This document shows positions 1 through 7,931 of a stretch of 27,372 nucleotides of DNA, one piece after another. Every line of letters starts with the position of its first letter. Positions within the stretch are counted from its first letter, which is position 1. Below the pieces are notes generated by a model. It saw only the letters and a program-made list of their open reading frames with translations, did not search any database and was not told the origin of the DNA. The position numbers and the translations under genes are program-made. The DNA lies in contig NW_003119278.1 of the NCBI RefSeq assembly GCF_000003605.2, positions 1-27,372 of the forward strand. The letters are read 5' to 3'. The stretch comes from Saccoglossus kowalevskii (Eukaryota; Hemichordata; Enteropneusta; Harrimaniidae).

Positions 1-400
1 AAATCTAAAATGGCAACCAAACCATGTGACCAATCATAAACAAAAATTCAAACCTAATGTACTTCATATATAGAAGCTAAATACCATATATGAAAGCATT
101 TTGCTTGGTGGTTCTGAAGAAGAAGATTTTCAAGCGATTTTATGAGTAAAAACATGGCGAAAAAAGTTCATGTGACCATTTAGCCATACAATGTGACCAA
201 TCATAACAAATTTTTCAAACTTGAATGTGCTGCATGTACAGATGCTAAATACCACACAGTATTTGAGAGAATTTTGCCTAGTGGTACTGTAGAAGATTTT
301 CAAGTAGTTTTTGCCGTTTTGGAGGAAAAAAAACATGGCGGGAAAAGTCACGTGACCGCTAAAGCTTTTATTGCTGATATCTAATACACATGAGTTTTAC
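1..400 (+). repeat. Tail of a ~155-bp unit array, copy A
   Basis: Units recur around the motif AAAATGGCAACCAAACCATG (position 8), then near 150 and 332, each pairing an ATGGCG word with a CATGTGAC or CACGTGAC word. The full array is visible upstream of copy B at 19640-20720. The small open frames at 130-351 and 193-384 lie inside these units and are not credited as genes. Confidence 0.75.
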
Positions 401-822
401 CATGTGCCATAACAAAATCTGACTGCATATACCCTCAGAAAGTGGTCAAACAGCCACTTCCTTTCAATTTCAATTATATATGGCTGCTGAACCGATTGAC
501 CAATCACAATTGGTAAAAATCAAATGTTGATACAATAATATAAACTAGTACACAGGTGAATTAAACAATGTGTAGCATTAGCTCAAAACATTAATAACAC
601 ATGTCACCCAAATTTATCAGCTTTATTCGGTTTATTACACCACTTCACATGTTTTAACTTTTTGTTCTCATAGACATTCTTGACCGACTGTTCCTGTATC
701 CATGTGCATTTATGTAGCTAGGTATTGTCCGCCCACCATCTTGATATAAAATCAGACCGTGACTGTCTCGAGTTTCAACATTTGAATGATTGTAATTCAC
801 TCATATATCATTCTATACTTAT

Positions 823-952
823 AAATTAAAAGCAAATACCAATTGTTTATCATACCAAGGTGGGTGTTATCCAATAAAATGATGACAACTGATAACATTG
901 TGATGCAATATGGACAATGATCCATAAATACACATCACAATATCAGACACAC
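823..952 (+). repeat. Repeat arm, inverted copy at 3659-3795
   Basis: The reverse complement of this stretch is found, diverged, at 3659-3795, for example CATACCAAGGTGGGTGTT against AACACCCACCTTGGTATG. The plus-orientation arm is kept in copy B near 21148-21277. The inverted partner exists only in copy A, within its extra 1.9-kb block. Confidence 0.8.
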
Positions 953-1048
953 ATACAATCAAGAAGTGGTATAAGACGTTTCAAAGTTCAGTTAATTTAA
1001 CAATGACATGACATACATAAGCACATGGTCCATTATATATTCCGAAAA

Positions 1049-1149
1049 ACCATATCTCGATAACCAAACTAGGTAAATACATTGAACCAACTGCATTTCG
1101 ACCTCATGGTACAGGACATTCAAACTACCCCGATGGCAATCCAGTGACC
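1049..1149 (+). repeat. Repeat segment with an inverted copy at 13772-13853
   Basis: It contains GAACCAACTGCATTTCGACC and the following CATTCAAACTACCCCGATGG. The reverse complement is at 13772-13853 with substitutions and a short deletion. The copy B counterpart is 21375-21475. Confidence 0.75.
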
Positions 1150-1227
1150 TTATTATCCAGTGACCCTCTATCTGACTGTGACTGTGATTGAATGCAGGAT
1201 TTACAGTTTATTCAAGTTGCGTTGGAA

Positions 1228-1890
1228 TTACAATCATACATTTTAACAATGTGGGCACCAGTGATCTCTCGTCGGTGTGCAACTCAGCCAAAATAAAAAG
1301 CTTGACCATTTGAACACAGCTGTTACAAGACTTGTAGAAGGTAATATATTTGGAGCGAAAGTATTCAAAAATCAGTTTTTTGGCTGTTGCCATTGCAGCA
1401 GCGGGCCAGGAATTGTTTCCCCGATTAGTAATGGTATGATCTGCCTGTCAAGTATGTACAAAATCGGCCTCGCAAAATAAAACACAGAAGAGTTAAAAAG
1501 CCGTTACTGGTGAAAAGTTACTCCATCTTTGAGGCAAAATTTCTCTGTAATGAAAAAAGACCCCAACAAAATAGTAACTTTGTGCCCACATTCAAGCTGA
1601 GTAGAATTAGCTATGTCCAAGATTTTAAGTCCAAGAATTGTAGGGTGAGATACATTTGGCGCGTAGCTATTCAGTTTTTTGGCAATGGTGGGCCCGAAAT
1701 TGTTTTTCTGTTTTTGTCACCCAACTAGATTGACGGTATGACCTGCCTGCCAAGTTTGAGAGAAATCGCCCAAGCAAAAAAAATCACAGAAAAATTAATA
1801 CAGAAGACACTGGAAATCGCACACACACAGACAGACACACAAAAGTGATTTTAAGAGCAACCCTAGCAGAGCGGATCGCCAATAAATCTG
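1228..1890 (+). repeat. Tandem array of ~300-bp units, copy A (two units plus end)
   Basis: The units repeat words such as CTGCCTGCCAAGT, TCAGTTTTTTGGC and AAAATCACAGAA at about 300-bp spacing (1441 and 1741; 1374 and 1672). The array ends with an AC/AGAC-rich stretch at 1819-1843 and GAGCGGATCGCCAAT. Copy B has one more unit. A diverged inverted copy is at 16203-16830. The class of element is not recognised. The small open frames here (1277-1480, 1510-1728) are repeat sequence. Confidence 0.75.
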
Positions 1891-2850
1891 AAAATATACA
1901 CATTTTATTATATAACTATTAGCTACACGATGAGTGGCTATCGCGATGAGTGGTTTTTGGGGCGAGTGACAGAAACTTGCTTTTTCATCAGAATTGAGAA
2001 TGTAATGTTGTGTCATTAACAACCGGTGTTAATCTGGGAATGGCATGTATAAATAAACGTAGACTCATGATTGTAACATGATCATGCAAAATATTGTTTA
2101 TTAATTATAGAATGATCTGTATTTAAATATAATACATTAACATGCATGATACAAAGTATATGAGTAATGTAATTATATGCATGTGATTCTGAGTCCCATG
2201 TTGACTATGTCCCCGACCATTTATTTATTTACTTGTCAGTGCCTAACTGGTATATACAAAATGCGACAGGAAACGTCAGAATAGTAAAATACTAAAGCTA
2301 AAAGTCAGTTGCCTATCACAATCTGCCGTCCATCGCCATCCACAGCAGTGATCACATAGAAATTGAGAATGGCGAGTGTGGACAGATTGCATCAAACTGA
2401 ACACTAAATACAGCTATCCCGGCCAGTAATCGAAAATTCAATCTTTATGAGTGATGTAAATGGTATTTCCATCTATATGATTCTATTCCCGCTATCCTTA
2501 AAACATTCAAGTGTCTTTACGTGCAGTGACATGAACATTGCTACAATGTAAGACGCGCTGAACACCAAGTTCATTTCGAGTAGAGCACATCAAAATCCTT
2601 GAATAGAACATTTTCTATATTAACCAAAACAGTGGATTATATTCCTGGCTAACAATAAACTTGAAAAAAAAAAATGTTCGATTGAAATGACCTGCGTCCT
2701 TGAAAATCTAGTCTTATCGTCCTTGCGTTTCCAAGTGAAAAAAGGTTGAAGTCAAAAACAACAGATTTTCACCCAATCTGCTATGAATTTTTGGTTATGT
2801 CATTAATTCAGCCCAGCGGTTAGATTTATTAGAGACCGGAAAATTAAGAT
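1891..2850. other. Non-coding stretch, no gene seen
   Basis: AT-rich sequence shared with copy B (22494-23459). No recognisable coding frame. A weak inverted repeat of 23 bases (17 matching) pairs 2319-2341 with 2371-2393. The segment near 2038-2111 is the apparent source type for the extra 74 bp at 24546-24619 in copy B. Confidence 0.5.
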
Positions 2851-3545
2851 TTGGAAAGTGAATCGTGAAATAAACATGGCAACAAAGGTCAAAACTTTGT
2901 TAAGCTAATGGCGTTCGCAATTTGTTTTTTTGAATTTCCTCGGTTATAGCTACATGAATATGGACCAAAACGTTATTGGCTATTTTTATTTTTTGTTTGA
3001 TTACCTAATGCTTTTACGTTCATGTGCTGCAAGTTACAGTGCACATACAAATGTACCTAAGCGGCTGCCCCTCAGCAAATGATTTAGCCCAGGCATTTTC
3101 CGTGTAAAAATCGCAAAACTCTCCATTTTTACGCTGTCTTGGAAGTCCGAATTACTAAACGAAGTACAGGCCAACGAAACTGAAATATCCTAGAACCAAC
3201 ACATACCATAAATCATATCTCAAAAGTGAATATTCATGGTGTATTTTAAGTCTAATCAGACCGGAAGTTGGAATTTTGTTAATACTCTAAATATCCAAAT
3301 ATATTTTAGTATAAGGTAGTAAAGATACAGTACACATTCGGTGTGGTTATTTTACAATAAAAGTACCAGAACCACAACCTTTTGGCTTTAATCAGTGCTT
3401 ATTGTGCATTTATAGATACTCACAGTGATATGAAATTAAAATATGTTATAGATTGGTGTGCTTGGAGGCTATAATTATGAATATATAATAAAAACTCACC
3501 AATTACGCTAACTGCTGGAAAATCAGGAGGTGGGTCACAGAATCC
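2851..3545 (+). repeat. ~690-bp direct repeat, first copy (A1)
   Basis: It runs from TTGGAAAGTGAATCGTG to GGTGGGTCACAGAATCC and recurs at 4770-5675. Copy B has a single version at 23460-24155, whose left flank matches A1 and right flank matches the second copy. No coding capacity is seen. Confidence 0.9.
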
Positions 3546-3658
3546 ATGATTGCTTCAAACAACCACTCGACAAGTGTGTCTTAGCCACCAAGCTGCTTGT
3601 GTACTTATAGTTTAAGTTAGTTAAAAATTAACCCATTGTTTGTATAACAATGTCATTT

Positions 3659-3795
3659 TGTGTGCCTGATATTGTGGTGTATATTTAGGGATCATTGTCC
3701 ATATTGTATGACAATGTTATCAGTTAAATTGTCATAATTTTATTGGAAAACACCCACCTTGGTATGATAAACAATGGGTATTTGCTTTTTAATTT
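3659..3795 (-). repeat. Inverted copy of the 823-952 repeat
   Basis: It matches the reverse complement of 823-952 with scattered changes. It is found only in the copy A-specific block. Confidence 0.8.
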
Positions 3796-4358
3796 ACAAA
3801 ATAATCGATAAAACTGCCATTGTCATAGAAGCAATGAGACGTGTTTGTCTTTATTGTTTTCCCTTTCGTCTATTCCATCTAAGGTGACAAATCAGTAAAT
3901 AGACAGCCTTTTCTTCCATTTACTCGTCGAATATTAGGATGCAGGTATAAAGTATCAAAATACAACAATACAGAATAATGTGTTGCTTGTCAATATTGAA
4001 TAAAAATGAAAAAAACACACCAGAAGTCTGTTTTGGTTGGAAAGGTGTTACCTCTTGTTTAAAGGGGAGCAGAGGTGTTGCTTTTGTCGCTCTGTACATG
4101 AAATTTGAGATCTATGGATGAATTCTATCAATAAAAACAACGAGTATGTGCTGCGAAATGCCCCAAATATCTGGTATAAAACGGGCTGTGAAGCAGACGA
4201 CAAACTTCCGCTTTGCCTGGCGTCATTTCGCCTCTAGAAGGCCAGTCAATGATGTCCTAAGTGAACACTGATAATTGAAACCATTCATTCTCGTACGTCA
4301 ATCCCATAGAAATGTTACTATGAAAGGCCTTGTTAACTGACAACTCAAAAGTTGTAAC

Positions 4359-4466
4359 ATGGCGAGGTGTTGTGTTATGAATGCCATAACAATTCATGTT
4401 AAGTTTCTCGAAATCCCAAATAAAAAAATCATGTTGTTAGCTGCGAGAAATCGGCAGAAGAACTAA
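4359..4466 (+). pseudogene. Possible degraded THAP-domain start (very tentative)
   Basis: A 35-codon frame begins MARCCVMN, has HVKFLEIPNKK, then LLAARNRQKN and a stop. THAP zinc fingers typically begin M-x-x-C-C and continue to a phenylalanine-proline patch and an AIRR-N-like helix, so the spacing is suggestive. The second zinc-binding cysteine is missing in frame; a TGC is present in a neighbouring frame, compatible with a frameshift. No downstream HF motif is seen. THAP domains occur in P-element-type transposases and host proteins. Chance resemblance is quite possible. Confidence 0.2.
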
Positions 4467-4769
4467 CCTGAAAGGGAAGACACGTACAACGTTCTGGCTA
4501 TAGTAATCAGTGAGTGAATTAATATTGTACTACATGTAGTTAGAAATATGCTTACATCACTTGAACTACAGTACTCTATTCGCCCAACTTCCTACTTTTT
4601 AATCGATCGCTTAATTTCCGACCGCACTGTATTTTACCGACCAAAAAACGACCGCATTTTTATTGTTTTTTGTCACTGGCACAGGAGTGGTCAAAATGTT
4701 TGAGGACACAACGAGTATTAACTATTATAAATTCTGAACGGCTCTTCAAATCTATACCACTCTGTATCG

Positions 4770-5675
4770 TTGGAAAGTGAATCGTGAAATAAACATGGCA
4801 ACAAAGGTCAAAACTTTGTTAAGCTAATGGCGTTCGCAATTTGTTTTGTTTTTTGAATTTCCTCGGTGATAGCTACGTGAATATGGACCAAAACGTTATT
4901 GGCTAGATTCCAGGGACGACAGTGACGACCACCAAAAGGTACTTGAAAGCAAATAAATATGTGAAGCATGAAAAACTGTTTTGAGTCGTAGCGTAAAATA
5001 GGCAACTAAACCATCGTTGACTTTTGAGGGAATGGAAATCAGTCTATTTGAGGGTGTCAAAATAAGCGAGGGAGCAAATCGTTTTTATGCTAGAACGTAC
5101 TTTAGTACAACATTATTTTTTGTTTGATTACCTAACGCTTTTAGGTTCATGTGCTGCAAGTTACAGTGTACATACAAGCGTACCTAAGCGGCTGCCCCTC
5201 AGCAAATGACTTAGCCCAGGCATTTTCCGTGTCAAAATCGCAAATCCCTCCATTTTTACGCTGTCTTGGAAGTCCGAATTACTAAACGAAGTACGGCCAA
5301 CGAAACTGAAATATCCAAGAACCAGCACATACCATAAATAATATCTCAAAAGTGAATATTCGTGGTGTATTGTAAATCTAATCTGACCGGTAGTTGGAAT
5401 TTTGTTAATACTCTAAATATCTAAATATATGTTAGTATAAGGTAGTAAAGATATAGTACACATTCGGTGTGGTTATTTTACAATAAAAGTACCAGAACCA
5501 CAACCTTTTGGCTTTAATCAGTGCTTATTGTGCATTTATAGATACTCACAGTGATATGAAATTAAAATATGTTATAGATTGGTGTGCTTGAAGGCTATAA
5601 TTATGAATATATTTATAATAAAAACTCACCAATTACGATAACTGCTGGAAAATCAGGAGGTGGGTCACAGAATCC
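4770..5675 (+). repeat. ~690-bp direct repeat, second copy (A2) with a ~207-bp insertion
   Basis: It has the same ends as 2851-3545. It differs by an insertion at about 4906-5112 and by scattered substitutions. The single copy B version shares some variants with A1 and others with A2. Confidence 0.9.
4906..5112. other. ~207-bp insertion within A2
   Basis: This stretch interrupts the shared text GTTATTGGCTA and TATTTTTTGTTTG. It is absent from A1 and from copy B. I saw no clear terminal inverted repeats or target-site duplication, and a few T residues present in A1 are missing at the junction. Origin unknown. Confidence 0.7.
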
Positions 5676-5676
5676 T

Positions 5677-5800
5677 CACATCGTATAAAGGTGTGTTCAC
5701 ATCGTATAAAGGTATGTTCACATCATATAAAGGTTTGTTCACATTGTATAAAGAAAGGTATGTTCGCGTCGTATAAAGGCAAGTTGGCATGATATAATGG
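5677..5800 (+). repeat. 21-bp minisatellite, copy A (four clear units plus two degenerate)
   Basis: The unit is CACATCGTATAAAGGTGTGT plus T, with variants, and the last units degrade toward GCATGATATAATGG. Copy B has exactly 42 bp more, i.e. two extra units. Confidence 0.92.
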
Positions 5801-6865
5801 TATACTCTTTTCTTATAACGGGAATAGTGGATCATCTATACACTAAGGACAGCTGTGGCTTTCCATATTGTTTCCTCTTGTGTTTCTAATACGTTGAGCT
5901 TAATTATTGTGCTTAAGATTGGACGAAAGTAGGTCGCTTTTTCTGTTTTGTCTTGCACGGAAACCAGGGCGAATATTCGCTTGTGAAATAACTCCTTAAA
6001 GCTCGACAGCAAAACGATCTAAAAGCGCTCTTCTTTTTTCGATCACCCCTGACTGTAGTAATATTTACGTCACTGCACAAATACATGCATGCAAAGGGAG
6101 AAATATTCTAATGGTGAGAGAAAAAAAGGGTAAATAGGAATGAAAAAAAAAACTATTCGTATGAATCAATCACCAGAAAGCTTCTGATTTAATTAATTGG
6201 TGACAACTCGGGGTTCGTTGAAGTAAAATTACATGCATTGCAGAGGCCGTGTAGATCTGCTCACCATCCGCCGAAGGCGTGACCTCACCAGGGGATCCGA
6301 GGGCATGTACCCCCGTAAAAGACCCTCTGAAACGCTATTCCCTGCATTTTGGGGGGGGGGCTGATTTTGCTGACACACCTTGATGATCACACAGCAGGCA
6401 TGTACACATCAAATAGTAATAGCACATGTGAGGGTAATATCACGATTTGCCCAATGGTGGTTATGACCATAATACTGATGATGCCAGAGCCGAAGGCCAC
6501 CCACCATGCACAATTACATCTACCATACATCACTCACACCCGCTCTCCCACGAAATAACAACACTTATATTTGAAGTATGCAATATTTTATTTCACTGAC
6601 ACATTACTCAATAACATACATACATTGTTAGCTGAAAAAACTAAATACACAGTAAATGTTACTTCCGGCCACGGTTACTCTTTTTAGTAACCGTGTTTCA
6701 GCAATGTGAATCACTAATCTTATCGAGTATAAATTTATTGAAATGAATTGAAAAAATTCTCAAACGCAAGTTATTTCACCACTCGCCAGATAAAAATGTC
6801 AAAACTCAGAGGTTCAGAAATGTTTCGAAAATAAAATGAAAGTAAATTGTCACATACAAATATTA
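5801..6865. other. Non-coding stretch with a conserved GC-richer patch
   Basis: It includes 6020-6242, which copy B lacks, and a GC-richer patch at about 6246-6545 shared by both copies and broken by a G run near 6351-6360. A minus-strand open stretch over the patch (about 31 codons in copy B, containing DPLVRSRLRRMVSRS) is shortened in copy A by 27 bp. I do not recognise it as a known protein. No other gene is seen. Confidence 0.4.
6670..6695. other. Perfect 10-bp stem hairpin
   Basis: CACGGTTACT, a six-base loop CTTTTT, then AGTAACCGTG. It is identical in copy B at 25078-25103. It does not fit the histone mRNA stem-loop consensus. Function unknown. Confidence 0.6.
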
Positions 6866-7663
6866 TTGGCTGCAAACATAACAATTTCAAGGAAATAATA
6901 CAAAGCTTTTTAATTAATTTATGTATAATAGTGCCTGGATGCAGACTTGTCAGTTCATCGTGATATAAATAAAGTCATATAATATTATTCCTGTCAAGAT
7001 TCAATACATTAAAAGAGGATCACAAAATTCAAAATGGAGTGCATAATAGCCGCTTCAGAATTGAGGTCATATTCACAACATATTTGTGTGCAAGAATCTT
7101 TCGGACAAAAAAATGCAACAAAATACATATGTAGTTCGATCTAGTTTCTTGCTATTTAGACGACTAGGCATCCAATTATTCATGAGCTTGTTTGAGTAAA
7201 TTTCTGAACATTATCTTCTCAAACTTTCATGCTACGACATATATTCTGCTTCATTTCAATCACAAATAAGACACAAGTTGTTAGTACTGTGAAGGAGAAT
7301 ATGCTACAGACATGTGAACACCCATTAGTGGAAGCTGTGCATATATACAGAAAATATTGGTTAATAAATGAGCAGCGTGACCACACAGTACATATTGGTA
7401 GTTAGTGTTGTTGTTGTTATAAAGTTGGGTGTAAACAAGACTTGTTTAATTATTGGGCTAATTATTTGTGATAAGCTATTGCCTACTATATTGATTTGAT
7501 TTCCTTTATTTTATATGAAAACAATCCAACACACATCTGGGAAAAAAAGAAGGAATTCAACCACACCATTTAATAACAAAAAAAAATACTTGCATCTGCA
7601 TCCAGGCACTATTCATATAAAATAATTAAAAAAGTTTGAAATTGCTATGTTTGCAGCCAAAAT
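6866..7663. repeat. Foldback element with ~70-80-bp inverted arms, copy A
   Basis: The left arm 6866-6945 (…GCTGCAAACATAACAATTTC…GTGCCTGGATGCAGA) is matched in reverse complement by the right arm 7595-7663 (TCTGCATCCAGGCAC…TTTGCAGCCAA). About 650 bp of non-coding sequence lies between them. The structure resembles a non-autonomous inverted-repeat element. It sits about 200 bp beyond the poly(A) signals of the OLD-like gene. Confidence 0.75.
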
Positions 7664-7868
7664 TGTAATTATTTTTATTTAAAAAAATGCTCAACCGAAT
7701 ATTATCCATATTGACTGTGCAAATGTTATCACGCTCTTCGATATTACACATTTAAAATACATATTCTATGCAATAATAAAGAACTGCCAAATATTCTCTA
7801 AATAGTTTGTAGTCTTGATAATTAATTATCTTGAATATATTGTTTCATAAACAGTATATCTATTAGTT

Positions 7869-7914
7869 TTTATTCAATTAAACACATCTGACTGATTTAT
7901 GTCTTTGCTTTATT
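7869..7914 (-). terminator. Poly(A) signals of the OLD-like gene, copy A
   Basis: On the minus strand there is AATAAA at 7914-7909, about 18 bases past the stop codon (7934-7932), and a second AATAAA at 7874-7869. Both are preserved in copy B. They suggest a very short 3' UTR, so the foldback repeat at 6866-7663 would lie just beyond the mRNA end. Confidence 0.55.
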
Positions 7915-7931
7915 TTGCCATATACATATTT

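Larger units (their letters stand above)
3546..4769. other. Spacer between direct repeats, specific to copy A
   Basis: These 1.2 kb lie between the two ~690-bp repeats and are absent from copy B. They hold the inverted arm at 3659-3795 and a possible THAP-like coding scrap at 4359-4466. No reverse transcriptase, gag or transposase coding was seen, so there is no support for an autonomous retrotransposon body. Confidence 0.7.

Noticed and set aside
193-384. 63-codon frame identical in both copies
   Set aside because: It lies in the ~155-bp repeat array; identity follows from the recent duplication, and the antisense 73-codon frame is equally well kept.
2851-5675. LTR retrotransposon with two LTRs
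   Set aside because: The spacer has no gag or pol coding, no clear primer site and no verified target duplication; kept only as a structural analogy.
6670-6695. Histone mRNA 3' stem-loop
   Set aside because: Stem sequence, stem length and loop length do not fit the histone consensus, and no histone gene is nearby.
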